From: Brevibacillus brevis
GTDB lineage: Bacteria; Bacillota; Bacilli; Brevibacillales; Brevibacillaceae
Reading direction: 5' to 3'
Assembly: GCF_900637055.1 (NCBI RefSeq)
Contig: NZ_LR134338.1
Span: forward strand, 1,218,501 to 1,282,500
Length of the DNA: 64,000 nucleotides
The translations under genes were made by a program, and so were the position numbers. Shown one piece after another: positions 41,323-50,831 of this stretch. How positions within the stretch are numbered: the first letter of the stretch is position 1; every line of letters begins with the position of its first letter. The notes below the pieces were generated by a model. The model had not been told where the DNA came from. It saw nothing but the letters and a program-made list of their open reading frames with translations, and made no database searches.

Positions 41323-43239
41323 ATGCAGGAAATTGCAGTTGATAATTTCGCGGGTGGCGGCGGGGCAAGTGTGGGCATGGAACTTGCGTTCGGACGCTCT
41401 GTAGATATAGCAATCAATCATGATCCAGCAGCCATTGCCATGCATCTGGCAAACCACCCTGAGACAGAACATTACTGCGAGTCAGTTTGGGACGTTGACC
41501 CACGTGAAGTTACACGGGGGCGCCCTGTGGGGCTTTGTTGGTTGAGTCCAGACTGTAAGCATTTCAGTAAAGCAAAGGGCGGTAAGCCGAAAGAGAAAGG
41601 AATCCGAGGTTTGGCATGGGTGGCCCTACGTTGGGCGGCAACGGTAAGACCCCGGGTAATCATGCTGGAGAACGTTGAAGAGTTTAAGACGTGGGGGCCG
41701 TTGTTAAAAGACGGTATGCCAGACCCGAAAAACAAAGGCCGCGAGTTCAATGCTTTCATCAATGCGCTAAAACGTCAAGGATACCAGGTTGACCACAGAG
41801 AGTTGCGGGCATGCGACTACGGCGCGCCAACGATTAGGAAACGCTTCTTTCTGATTGCTCGGTGCGATGGACGCCCGATTGTATGGCCGGAACCGACTCA
41901 CGGAGATCCAGAGAGTGCAGAAGTCAAATCTGGAAAGCTACTGCCCTGGCGGACCGCAGCGGAGATCATTGATTGGTCGTTGCCATGCCCGTCCATTTTT
42001 GAACGGAAGAAGCCTCTGGCAGAGAATACGTTGCGTCGGATCGCACGAGGAATCCAGCGTTTTGTGATCGATAATCCGAATCCCTTTATCGTAAAGGTCA
42101 ATCATCAAGGAGAGCAATTCCGTGGGCAACAGATCAGCGAGCCGATGCAGACCATAACAGCAAAAAATGGGTGGGGTATTGTCACTCCTTACATTGCTCG
42201 GATCGGGCAGACCGGATTTGGCGGTGATCGATTGCAGTATGAAGTGGAAGAACCTCTAACGACAATCATAACAAAAGCTGAACATCTACTCGTGACGCCA
42301 GTATTGGGGGTCAATACATCAGGGCACCCAGGAAGTTCGGTAGATGAACCTCTCAGAACAGTCACCACGGGCGGTCACCATATGCTAATTAGTCCAGCAC
42401 TCATCCAGATGGGCTACGGAGAAAGGGAGGGACAGCAGCCGCGCGTTCTTGATCTTGAAAAGCCAATCGGAACAGTTACAGCAGGTGGTAACAAATTCGG
42501 ACTTGCGACCGCTGAATTAATCGCTGTTCCCCATATTACCAAGTTCCGGACTGGAGCTACTGGCCATGATGTCAACGAGCCATTACACACTGTAACTTCT
42601 GGTGCGGGAAGTAAACGTCCTGCTGGAGCAGCTCACGCAATGGGAATGGTAACAGCTTTTCTATCACGCCAATTCGGACAATCAGTTGGACATGCCGCAG
42701 ATGCTCCAGCAGCTACGATAACAGCAGGAGGAGGCGGTAAGTCCGCGCTTGTAACAAGCCATTTGGTCAAGATGCGCGGGACCAATACCGGACAGAGGGT
42801 TGATGTTCCTTTGCAGACGGTGACAGCCGGCGGCAATCACTTCGGGGAGGTCAGAGCGTTTTTGATGGCCTACTACGGCAGCAGTGTCGGGCAGAAGACA
42901 GATGAACCACTTGGAACAGTAACGACTCGGGATCGATTTGGACTGGTGACCATTCATGGGCAAGACTATCAGATTGTCGACATCGGTATGCGGATGCTGG
43001 AGCCACATGAGTTGTTTGCCGCCCAAGGCTTTCCTGACACATACATCATCGATCGGGACGCAGACGGTAAATCATACCCAAAAAGTGCCCAGGTAGCGCG
43101 CTGCGGCAATTCAGTACCGCCCCCTTTCGCAGAAGCATTGGTCCGAGCGAATCTACCGGAGATGTGTACTGGATCAGGAAATTCCTTGGCGTTCGAGAGA
43201 TACAAACAGCAAGAAGGGCAGCTGCAATTGTCTATGTGA
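41323..43239 (+). CDS. DNA cytosine-C5 methyltransferase with repeated target-recognition region
   Basis: 638 aa. Motif I VDNFAGGGGASVGMEL, catalytic Cys78 in SPDCKHFSKAKGG (phage-type form of PCQ), MLENVEEF (motif VI), RACDYGAPTIRKRFF (motif VIII), and CGNSVPPPFAEALVRAN (motif X). Transfers methyl from S-adenosylmethionine to cytosine, protecting phage DNA from host restriction. Residues about 270-560 are eight repeats around EPLxTVTxGGxH, expanding the target-recognition region. ATG after GGGGGAGTAATAGG. Confidence 0.92.
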   Translation: MQEIAVDNFAGGGGASVGMELAFGRSVDIAINHDPAAIAMHLANHPETEHYCESVWDVDPREVTRGRPVGLCWLSPDCKHFSKAKGGKPKEKGIRGLAWVALRWAATVRPRVIMLENVEEFKTWGPLLKDGMPDPKNKGREFNAFINALKRQGYQVDHRELRACDYGAPTIRKRFFLIARCDGRPIVWPEPTHGDPESAEVKSGKLLPWRTAAEIIDWSLPCPSIFERKKPLAENTLRRIARGIQRFVIDNPNPFIVKVNHQGEQFRGQQISEPMQTITAKNGWGIVTPYIARIGQTGFGGDRLQYEVEEPLTTIITKAEHLLVTPVLGVNTSGHPGSSVDEPLRTVTTGGHHMLISPALIQMGYGEREGQQPRVLDLEKPIGTVTAGGNKFGLATAELIAVPHITKFRTGATGHDVNEPLHTVTSGAGSKRPAGAAHAMGMVTAFLSRQFGQSVGHAADAPAATITAGGGGKSALVTSHLVKMRGTNTGQRVDVPLQTVTAGGNHFGEVRAFLMAYYGSSVGQKTDEPLGTVTTRDRFGLVTIHGQDYQIVDIGMRMLEPHELFAAQGFPDTYIIDRDADGKSYPKSAQVARCGNSVPPPFAEALVRANLPEMCTGSGNSLAFERYKQQEGQLQLSM

Positions 43240-43264
43240 GACGACAGAAAGGGTTGTAAAGCCT

Positions 43265-45508
43265 ATGGAAAATAGATTGGATCTCGTTGCGCTGCTGGCT
43301 TACATCGACCCGGCCTATCTTACCTATCAGGAATGGTTAAACGTTGGCATGGCCCTCAAGTATGAGGGCTATACAGCCAGCGATTGGGATGAATGGAGCA
43401 AGCGTGACATGGGCCGTTACCATCCCGGAGAATGCTTTAAGAAGTGGACGACCTTTGAAGGCACAGGTGGTAAGCCAATTACTGGTGCGACGATTACGCA
43501 AATGGCGAAGGACAACGGCTGGTTGCCGCGTTCTGGCGTAGAAGACAGAGAGCTGGGCTGGGATGATGAGATTGCCGGCGATTATGTAGTGGTCGATAAA
43601 AACTGGATCGAGGGCAAGGAGATCCACGAGCCTGCTTCGTGGAATCCAGTGCAACAGCTCACAACGTATCTGGCCACACTGTTTGAGGCATCCGAAAATG
43701 TCGGATACGTGGTGGATACATGGCAAAACGATGAAGGAAAATACCTGCCCACCAAAGGGGCATGGGACCGGACGGCAGGCGAGCTGATTCAATTGCTGAA
43801 TCAAAGCAATGGCGATATCGGGTCAGTGCTGGGTGACTATAATCCCGAAGCAGGGGCTTGGATACGATTCAATCCGCTCGACGGCAAGGGCGTGAAGAAC
43901 GACAATGTGACCGAATTTCGGTACGCCTTGGTAGAGTCCGACACGATGGATATTGAAAAGCAACACGCGATTATGCGTGAGCTGGAGCTGCCAATCGCTG
44001 TCCTCGTATATAGCGGCGGGAAGAGCCTCCACGCGATCGTTCGCATCGATGCTGTCAGCTACGACGAATATCGGAAGCGCGTCGATTACCTGTACAACGT
44101 GTGCAAAAAGAACGGTCTTAGCATCGACAATCAAAACCGTAACCCATCTCGACTTTCCCGAATGCCAGGCATTGAGAGGAACGGGAAAAAGCAATTCATT
44201 GTAGACACCCACATTGGAAAAAGCAGTTGGGCCGAATGGAATGAATGGATTGAGGGAATCAACGACGATCTTCCTGACCCGGAGAGTTTGGCGAGCTATT
44301 GGGACAACATGCCTCCATTGGCACCACCGTTAATCGAAGGTGTGCTCCGGCAAGGCCATAAAATGCTGATGGCGGGTCCGTCCAAGGCTGGTAAGTCGTT
44401 CTTGCAAATTCAGCTTAGTATCGCCATCGCAGAGGGGATCAAGTGGCTAGGATGGCAATGCACGCAGGGCAAGGTGCTTTACGTCAATCTGGAGCTAGAC
44501 AGCGCCAGTGCCTTAGATCGTTTCAAGAATGTTTACCAAGCACTAGGGTTGCAGCCCCTAAACATTGACAAGATCGACATTTGGAATTTGCGCGGCAAAT
44601 CCGTACCGATGGACAAGCTGGCGCCCAAATTGATCCGGCGAGCTGCCAAGAAGAATTACATCGCGGTCATCATCGACCCGATCTACAAGGTCCTGACTGG
44701 CGACGAAAACAGCGCTGACCAAATGGCGCATTTCACAAACCAGTTTGACAAGATCGCAACGGAGCTTGGTGCCAGCGTCATCTACTGTCACCACCATTCA
44801 AAGGGGTCACAAGGCGGCAAAAAGTCGATGGACAGGGCCAGTGGCAGCGGCGTATTTGCCCGCGATCCAGACGCGCTGATCGACTTAGTGGAGCTAGATG
44901 TAACCGAGGCTTTACTCAAGCAAGAGGAAAACAAGGCGGTATGCGCCGTATATAGGCAGCTCTTTGAAAAATTCAATCTGAACTATTTGGACGAGCATAT
45001 CTCCCAGGACGATTTACTGAGTGCCCGGGCGATGGAGGATCACGCCAAACGCGCCATTCCAAGACAAGCGGAAGCAGCCAGAGAGAGCATTGAACAAGCG
45101 GTGCGCAGTGTCCGCAAACGTTCGGCATGGCGAGTGGAGGGCACGCTGCGCGAGTATCCAAAATTCGATGCAGTCAACATGTGGTTCCAGTATCCGATTC
45201 ATCGAGTCGATGACGTGGGCAGCTTGAAGGACATCGAGCCAGAAGGGGAAGCGCCAGCATGGAAGAAGGCGACCGATAAGCGGAAATCGTCTGCCAAGAA
45301 AGAACAGCGTAGCAAAGAGGCACAATTTGAGGATGCTGTGAACAATTGCAATTTTGGTGAGCCTCCGACTGTCAAAGACATCGTGGAATGGTTCGGGAAG
45401 TCCGGTAAAGAGGTTTCTGAGCGGACGGTTAGGGACTGGATCAAGAAGTACGGTTACGTTTTAAAGGACGGCGTGATTGTCAAAGACAACGGCGGAGATC
45501 ATGATTAA
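43265..45508 (+). CDS. Phage primase-helicase (PriCT and AAA_25/RepA-like)
   Basis: 747 aa. Residues about 1-85 resemble PriCT domains (YLTYQEWLNVGMALKYEG), residues about 200-320 an archaeal-eukaryotic-type primase segment (LVYSGGKSLHAIVRIDAV, SRLSRMPG), and residues about 365-560 a RepA-like hexameric helicase with MAGPSKAGKS and IIDPIYKVLTGDE. A C-terminal winged helix follows (VKDIVEWFGKSGKEVSERTV). Likely replication initiator. ATG after GAAAGGGTTGT. Confidence 0.85.
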   Translation: MENRLDLVALLAYIDPAYLTYQEWLNVGMALKYEGYTASDWDEWSKRDMGRYHPGECFKKWTTFEGTGGKPITGATITQMAKDNGWLPRSGVEDRELGWDDEIAGDYVVVDKNWIEGKEIHEPASWNPVQQLTTYLATLFEASENVGYVVDTWQNDEGKYLPTKGAWDRTAGELIQLLNQSNGDIGSVLGDYNPEAGAWIRFNPLDGKGVKNDNVTEFRYALVESDTMDIEKQHAIMRELELPIAVLVYSGGKSLHAIVRIDAVSYDEYRKRVDYLYNVCKKNGLSIDNQNRNPSRLSRMPGIERNGKKQFIVDTHIGKSSWAEWNEWIEGINDDLPDPESLASYWDNMPPLAPPLIEGVLRQGHKMLMAGPSKAGKSFLQIQLSIAIAEGIKWLGWQCTQGKVLYVNLELDSASALDRFKNVYQALGLQPLNIDKIDIWNLRGKSVPMDKLAPKLIRRAAKKNYIAVIIDPIYKVLTGDENSADQMAHFTNQFDKIATELGASVIYCHHHSKGSQGGKKSMDRASGSGVFARDPDALIDLVELDVTEALLKQEENKAVCAVYRQLFEKFNLNYLDEHISQDDLLSARAMEDHAKRAIPRQAEAARESIEQAVRSVRKRSAWRVEGTLREYPKFDAVNMWFQYPIHRVDDVGSLKDIEPEGEAPAWKKATDKRKSSAKKEQRSKEAQFEDAVNNCNFGEPPTVKDIVEWFGKSGKEVSERTVRDWIKKYGYVLKDGVIVKDNGGDHD

Positions 45509-45700
45509 TGCCGCCGCCGCCAAATTAGAACACGGCGGCAACGACCATCAAAATATGATTGCCGCCGCCGAATGCAGAAGATGGCGAACACCATGAATTT
45601 ATGGTCGCCGCCGCGCGGAAAAAAGCACCCCTATATATATACGCGCGATGTAATAAATAAAATAATGATTAATCTACTAGTGTAAAACGTAGTGAGAGAG
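45509..45700 (+). other. GCC-repeat and AT-rich tract, candidate replication origin
   Basis: Several spaced copies of (A/G)TxGCCGCCGCC or GTCGCCGCCG (near 45510, 45560, 45607, 45703) are followed by the AT-rich segment CTATATATATACGCGCG and then a long A/T run to about 45680. Repeats followed by a DNA-unwinding-like region directly after the initiator gene is the usual layout of a phage origin. Not proven. Confidence 0.4.
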
Positions 45701-45781
45701 AAGGTCGCCGCTGCCGTTTCTGCGGCGCCCCCTGCTCTCACGTTGACTACGTAAGCGCGAGAGAAAAGGGAGAGAAAAATC

Positions 45782-46021
45782 ATGACGAAAAAATATTGGG
45801 AAAATGAAACTCCCGAAACGATCGAATTCGGAAATTATTTCATGCGTTGTTTTGATAAAGCCGGAAAACTTCAATTCGGCGTAAAGATCGACGGCAAGTT
45901 TATCGTCAAATTTGTTTTGGACAGAACGGCATTGTTCTCCAGCGAAGAGGCTCCGGCCTACTTGCGAGGGACAGTAAGTGACTGGGAAGAGATGCTAGAG
46001 GATCAAAACAATGACAACTGA
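45782..46021 (+). CDS. Small phage protein
   Basis: 79 aa, ATG after AGGGAGAGAAAAATC. Beta-rich (FGNYFMRCFDKAGKLQFG), ends with an acidic tail. The end overlaps the RusA gene by 11 bases. Confidence 0.6.
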   Translation: MTKKYWENETPETIEFGNYFMRCFDKAGKLQFGVKIDGKFIVKFVLDRTALFSSEEAPAYLRGTVSDWEEMLEDQNNDN

Positions 46022-46409
46022 ATTCTTTATGCCAATGAAAAATCCCCCGACCGTCACCCATCAACAGAAACAGGTCACGATCATAAATGACAAGCCAGTA
46101 TTTTATGAGCCTGCCGAATTGAAAGCAGCCAGGGCGAAGTTGATGGCTCACCTTGGGCGGCAAGCGCCAGAGCATATGTATACCAAACCTGTCAGGTTGA
46201 TCGTCAAGTGGTGTTTCCCGATCACAGGCAAGCGACAAGACGGGGAGTACAAGGCTACGAAACCGGATATCGACAACAGTCAGAAACTACTGTTTGACTG
46301 CATGACTGATTTGAAATTCTGGAAGGATGATGCCCTAGTGGTCAGCTTGATCGCGGAGAAGTTCTGGGCCAAACTCCCGGGAATCTATATTCGCATCGAA
46401 GAGGTATAG
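46011..46409 (+). CDS. RusA-type Holliday junction resolvase
   Basis: 132 aa. RusA fold with PVRLIVKWCFPITGKRQDG and KPDIDNSQKLLFDCMTD, FWKDDALV holding the conserved acidic residues. It cuts branched DNA left by replication and recombination. Overlaps the previous gene, and the next one follows directly. Confidence 0.88.
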   Translation: MTTEFFMPMKNPPTVTHQQKQVTIINDKPVFYEPAELKAARAKLMAHLGRQAPEHMYTKPVRLIVKWCFPITGKRQDGEYKATKPDIDNSQKLLFDCMTDLKFWKDDALVVSLIAEKFWAKLPGIYIRIEEV

Positions 46410-46412
46410 CCT

Positions 46413-46652
46413 ATGGATTACAAAGCCTTTTACGACGATGTTGTCGGCTGGATCAATCAGGCAAACCAGGCTGCTGTTATGTATGGGATGCATACCGAGC
46501 AGTTCTGGGCATGGGTGGCCGACTCAAGCGCTGCTATCAGCAAGAAGTATCGGGACAATCCGCTGGTCATTAAACAAATGCTCATGCTCGTTAACTGGCT
46601 TGAAGAAGCGTATGAGAATAATGCACATGGGGGAAAGGGGATTAAACAATGA
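46413..46652 (+). CDS. Small phage protein
   Basis: 79 aa; all-helical, ending ENNAHGGKGIKQ. Three bases separate it from RusA and its end overlaps the sigma factor by four bases, so it is in the same operon. Family not recognised. Confidence 0.55.
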   Translation: MDYKAFYDDVVGWINQANQAAVMYGMHTEQFWAWVADSSAAISKKYRDNPLVIKQMLMLVNWLEEAYENNAHGGKGIKQ

Positions 46653-47164
46653 ACGCTGTAATGAGCGACGACATTGATACGCTAGTTCGGAACAGTTTGC
46701 CATTCGTTCACCATATCTTGAAAAATTATTATCCGCCTACTGGCTTTGATTACGATGACCTTTTTCAAGTTGGATGCATTGGACTTATTCAAGCCGCAAG
46801 AAAGTTTGATCCGTCTCTGGGCTTTAAATTCACGACGTATGCAGGAGTATGGATTGAGAATGAGATAAGAAAAGCCATCCGTATGCAAATGACCGCGAAG
46901 CGGACAGGTGATGTCATTTCCATGGATTGGGTCGGTAATGAAGAGGAATCACTGGCGGATTTACTCGCAAACTTTGATTCGGTGGAAGAAGAGGTCGAAG
47001 CTAAAAGGTTGTTCACGGAGCTGATCCGTCAAGAGCCAGATATCACCTTGCTTGCTTTGGAGGGATACACTCAAAAAGAGATTGGGCGAAAGCTAGGGAT
47101 GAGCCAGGTCAACGTGTCTAGGAAACTAAAAAACATGAAAAATGTTGCAGTAGCCTTGTGCTGA
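46649..47164 (+). CDS. Phage sigma-70-family factor
   Basis: 171 aa with region 2 (FDYDDLFQVGCIGLIQAARKFD, FTTYAGVWIENEIRKAIR) and region 4 (ALEGYTQKEIGRKLGMSQVNVSRKL). It resembles SigF/SigB-type factors in short form, placed just before the late genes, and may turn on late transcription. ATG after GGGGGAAAGGGG. Confidence 0.85.
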   Translation: MNAVMSDDIDTLVRNSLPFVHHILKNYYPPTGFDYDDLFQVGCIGLIQAARKFDPSLGFKFTTYAGVWIENEIRKAIRMQMTAKRTGDVISMDWVGNEEESLADLLANFDSVEEEVEAKRLFTELIRQEPDITLLALEGYTQKEIGRKLGMSQVNVSRKLKNMKNVAVALC

Positions 47165-47171
47165 ATCAGTC

Positions 47172-47735
47172 ATGGTAAGCAAAGCGAGAATTGTTGGACG
47201 AACCAGGAGACGTGGTGATATCCGTTTTCCACATAACGAAGAGGCTATGGAGCCGAGCGAGGTTATTACCTATCGGCTCTCTCCAGAAGAAATGGAACGT
47301 CTCGTGAAGGGAGATAAGAATACGATGGGTGCTGCAACGAAAAGTAGGAAGGATTTGACCAAAGAGGTCTACCTGAAATTGGTCAAGCAAGGCAAAATCG
47401 ATTCGCATATTCGTAAGGAATACGGACTTTCGAGTTGGACGCAATTGAAACGGATGAAAGAAAACTGGGGAATACTAGAGGCGTCTGGCGCTGGTAATAA
47501 ACGCGATGCAGCTCCTGTAGAAGTTTCGCTTGAAGAAGTTATGGCCAGAATGGACGAATTGGCCGCTGAACATGCAGAAACAAAAAAACAGTTGAATGAG
47601 CTCCGAGAAATGCTCACCCAACTGAAACAGGAAATGAAATTACCTAATCGTCAGTATATCCCGAATGTCGATGAAAAGTCTAACAATGACAGAACAATTG
47701 AGCTGATGCGAGCGTTACTGAAAGAGCTACTTTGA
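47172..47735 (+). CDS. Phage helical protein of unknown function
   Basis: 187 aa. Residues about 60-95 look like a small HTH (LTKEVYLKLVKQGKIDSHIR, then LSSWTQLKRMKENWG), residues about 125-150 a coiled coil (RMDELAAEHAETKKQLNELR). Start codon 47172 has only a weak site; ATG 47247 is an alternative. Confidence 0.6.
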   Translation: MVSKARIVGRTRRRGDIRFPHNEEAMEPSEVITYRLSPEEMERLVKGDKNTMGAATKSRKDLTKEVYLKLVKQGKIDSHIRKEYGLSSWTQLKRMKENWGILEASGAGNKRDAAPVEVSLEEVMARMDELAAEHAETKKQLNELREMLTQLKQEMKLPNRQYIPNVDEKSNNDRTIELMRALLKELL

Positions 47736-47850
47736 ATTAACAAATCGGTAACTGGTTGTAAAATTCTCGGTTTTTAGGAGAAATGGTTGTAATGACTTTT
47801 GTCAAGATTAACTCGAATTATTCCAAAAATTATTCTTGGGAGTGTTTTGG

Positions 47851-48159
47851 ATGAGCATATCAAATTTCCGAGTTCTAGGTGGAGAAAAGAACTACAGTGG
47901 CATGACAAGCGAATTAGCAAAGGATGAAGCAGCATATGCGGGTGTGAAAGCTTTCGCTTGGTTTGACATGTTGAAAGGAAAAATGAAGCCCATAAGATGG
48001 TACAAGCCTACCAAGAAAGGCACTCGGGTGAAATTCGAAATGATTGCATCGCAGGAAATCTATGACACAAGCTACGGCGAGTTTGAAGGATACCTCAAGC
48101 ACATCAATGAGAAGTATAGCCTTGGGTTGGAAGTAACCAGCGATCAAAGAGCAGTATAA
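47851..48159 (+). CDS. Small phage protein
   Basis: 102 aa; ATG after GGGAGTGTTTTGG. Contains WFDMLKGKMKPIRWYKPTKK and a KH-like strand pattern; no family recognised. The 115 bases before it hold no clear feature. Confidence 0.55.
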   Translation: MSISNFRVLGGEKNYSGMTSELAKDEAAYAGVKAFAWFDMLKGKMKPIRWYKPTKKGTRVKFEMIASQEIYDTSYGEFEGYLKHINEKYSLGLEVTSDQRAV

Positions 48160-48187
48160 ATACTTTTGAAAATAGGGGGATTGTACG

Positions 48188-48952
48188 ATGAGTGTAAAAC
48201 TGTATGTTTCCGAAGGATCAAAGCGCGTAGAGCTTGAGTTGAGTAAAGCGAATAACCTGCAGGTGTTAAACATCATTCAAGGGATGTTTGGGTTCTTGGG
48301 ATACGAGCTGAAAGAAATCACAAAGCCGATTCAGCAAAGTATGAGTTACGGCCCGATTTTTTCTGATCCAGGAGCGCCAAATAAAGAGGAGCCTATTGTT
48401 GAATCGAAAGGTATCCCAATACCCTTTGTACCCTTTGAGATGCCGGAAGCTTCCGAAGAAGTGGACAAGCAGGTAAAGGGATTGCGACAGCTACCGCTCA
48501 TTAATGGCGGACATACTTTGTCTCAGTCTCTTGGAGAAAAGTTGGGGCCGCTTCTTGGGTTGGAAGTGAAGGAGGGCGCGGCCTGGGTGGATGGATCGGA
48601 AAATCCAATTGTTCCTAAAGAGAGCCAATCTCATATGACCATACCACTTGAAGAATCACTCATTGATCCAACTAAGGAGTATCCGGCTATTCGGAACATC
48701 AATGGAGTACCGCACTATCAAACATACGTTTATTGCAAAAATCAAAAATGCCAGAAACGAAAAAAAGTGTTCGTGAAGGAATTGCAGTTGTCCGTCTATT
48801 GCCCTGAATGCAATACGAAGCATGTCAGACGTGATGCGACGAATGGAGGTTTTCCTGAACAGGACGATTTCGGGAACTATTTCAAAGCGGATCGGCTCTG
48901 GGTGGAGAACCACAAACCTCATCACGAGAGAATCAAAAGCCCGTTGAAATAA
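48188..48952 (+). CDS. Phage protein with C-terminal zinc ribbon
   Basis: 254 aa; ATG after AGGGGGATTGTACG. The first 90 residues are beta-rich, the middle is linker-like, and the C-terminus has two CxxC pairs (YCKNQKCQKRKKVF and YCPECNTKHVRR). Possibly DNA- or protein-binding. Unknown function. Confidence 0.6.
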   Translation: MSVKLYVSEGSKRVELELSKANNLQVLNIIQGMFGFLGYELKEITKPIQQSMSYGPIFSDPGAPNKEEPIVESKGIPIPFVPFEMPEASEEVDKQVKGLRQLPLINGGHTLSQSLGEKLGPLLGLEVKEGAAWVDGSENPIVPKESQSHMTIPLEESLIDPTKEYPAIRNINGVPHYQTYVYCKNQKCQKRKKVFVKELQLSVYCPECNTKHVRRDATNGGFPEQDDFGNYFKADRLWVENHKPHHERIKSPLK

Positions 48953-48975
48953 ACAGCAAAGTGGAGGTGGTCGCC

Positions 48976-49512
48976 TTGAATCAAAGACTAGCAGAAGAAG
49001 TAACCAAGCTGTCTGCGGAAACTGCGGTTAAGGCAGCGATAGAGTTTCTTGAAAAAGAGAAACAGAAGCAGCAAAAAGAAAAACGGGACTGGCGGCTCCG
49101 GAATACAAAGCTGTTGTTGAAACACTATCGGTCGTTTGTGAGCCATGTAGAAGGAGCCAAGGAAAAGGTCACAGCTCATGATTATGCCGAAGCCATAGAA
49201 AGCCTGCACTCCAAGGAGTTAGCACTGGAGTCAATCAAGCGAAGTACGCAAAGGACGATGGTCATGGTCAGGTTCGTTCAAAGAATGGTGACTGTCTATA
49301 AGGCAACGTGCGAAAAATCGGGGCAACAAGAGGACCTCCGACGATATCGAATTATTGAAAACATGTACATTTCCGAAGAAAAATTTACAGCCGAGGAAAT
49401 AGCCGAATGCGAAAAAATTGACGTCAGCACAGTTTATCGAAACATTAATGAGGCGGCCAAAACCTTGTCAGTGCTGATTTTTGGGGTAGATGGGGTTGAG
49501 CTTTTCGGGTGA
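48976..49512 (+). CDS. Phage regulator, ArpU-like
   Basis: About 178 aa from TTG with GGAGGTGG five bases upstream; the GTG at 48961 overlaps that site. Lys-rich helical N-terminus and a C-terminal HTH (EEKFTAEEIAECEKIDVSTV, YRNINEAAKTLS) as in ArpU-type late regulators that control phage lysis or packaging genes. It is the last gene before the terminase region. Confidence 0.65.
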   Translation: MNQRLAEEVTKLSAETAVKAAIEFLEKEKQKQQKEKRDWRLRNTKLLLKHYRSFVSHVEGAKEKVTAHDYAEAIESLHSKELALESIKRSTQRTMVMVRFVQRMVTVYKATCEKSGQQEDLRRYRIIENMYISEEKFTAEEIAECEKIDVSTVYRNINEAAKTLSVLIFGVDGVELFG

Positions 49513-49600
49513 GAAAAGCGTGAGAAAAAGACGCTATTACCGCGCCAATCGTTCCGTGTTACTATGATAACATCGAAAAAATATGAATAGCGAAACGTGG

Positions 49601-49629
49601 GAGCCATCCGGTCTATCGGATGGCTTTTT
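49601..49629 (+). terminator. Intrinsic terminator
   Basis: GAGCCATCCG / CGGATGGCTT around TCTAT-like loop, then T run. It separates the early/middle transcript from the late genes. Confidence 0.8.
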
Positions 49630-49662
49630 GCGTGGTATAACTCAAAAACGAAGGTGATGATC

Positions 49663-50619
49663 GTGGTTATAAACGGACTGAAATTATCAGAATGGGCAGA
49701 TCGTTACAGAAAATTGTCCCCCGAATCATCAGGGGAAACAGGTCAATGGCGAACTGACCGCGTCCCCTATCAACGTGAAATCCTAGATGCTATTACCGAT
49801 CAGAGTGTGGAGTCAGTAGTCGTGATGTCATCTGCTATGATGGGCATGACAGAGATGCTGCTAAATGCGATCGGCTATTACATCGACTATGATCCTGCCC
49901 CCATCATGGTAGTTCAGCCGACATTGGAAATGGCTCGAGCATTCTCAGAGAATCGGCTTGCTCCCATATTGCGTGATACGCAGGTGCTCAGTGACAAAAT
50001 GGACGATAAGGGCATCAGAAACACAGTTCTTCATAAAACATTCCATGGTGGTCATATCACAATCACTGGAGCAAACTCAGCATCAAGTTTAGCAAGTCGG
50101 CCGATTCGAATTCTATTGGCAGATGAGATTGATCGTTACCCAATTTTGGCTGAGGGTGACCCTTTATGTATGGCTGAAAAAAGAACGACAACCTTCCGAG
50201 ATCGGAAAAAGGTTTTTGTCTCTACGCCAACGGCTAGAAGCACTAGCCGAATCGAGAGAGCTTACGAAAACTCTACGAAAGAACAATGGTGTCTGCCTTG
50301 TCCAGACTGTGACGAGCACCAGCCATTAGAGTGGGGAAGAATTCATGTTGAAGATGCAACCATGGCATGCAAATACTGCGGTTCGCAGTTCGATGAATCA
50401 ACATGGAAGACCCGGCAGGGGGAAGGCAAATGGATGGCTCAATCTGTTACTCTCAAGGTTCGTGGTTTCCATCTCAACGAGTTAGCTTCACCATGGAAAC
50501 GTTGGACGACGATCATAGAGGAATTCCATAAGGCAAAGGAGCAAGCTGAGGTTGGCAACATGGAGCCATTGAAGTGGTGGGTCAATGCAAGCCTTGGAGA
50601 AGCCTGGTCAGATCAGTAA
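49663..50619 (+). pseudogene. Truncated terminase large subunit paralog with damaged Walker A
   Basis: About 318 aa, homologous throughout to the N-terminal half of the intact terminase at 51322 (DRLSTMIRDTP versus NRLAPILRDTQ; SRPIRILLADEIDRYP; CMAEKRTTTFRDRKKVF; CPDCDEHQPLEWGRI). The Walker A position reads SSAMMGMTE instead of GSQVGKT, losing the lysine, and it stops right after SLGEAWSDQ with no nuclease domain. GTG start after GAAGGTGATGATC. Divergence is too great for a fresh duplication; probably a recombination relic. Confidence 0.65.
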
Positions 50620-50743
50620 AATGGCGTGTCAATAGGTACTTCCAGACAGTCTGATACCATGCGGGTCGATCGAGCCCCGAAATCCAGCTAGACTCAAAAT
50701 TTTAAAGTCACTTCCTATTCACTGATCGTTGCTACTACTGAAA

Positions 50744-50806
50744 AAATCGCTTCATCTACTGTCCCGATCTGCCTTGGGTCAAGAAGAGGAAGCGATTTGC
50801 CTTTTT
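50744..50806 (+). terminator. Long-loop hairpin terminator
   Basis: AAATCGCTTC / GAAGCGATTT separated by 35 bases, followed by GCCTTTTT. It ends the truncated terminase transcript. 50,620-50,830 otherwise has no gene. Confidence 0.55.
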
Positions 50807-50831
50807 ACTTCCGAAAGAAAGGAGAGAAATC

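Noticed and set aside
45509..45660. GCC-rich stretch as coding DNA or CRISPR repeats
   Set aside because: No frame with a start and ribosome site; repeats are short, irregular and without unique spacers.
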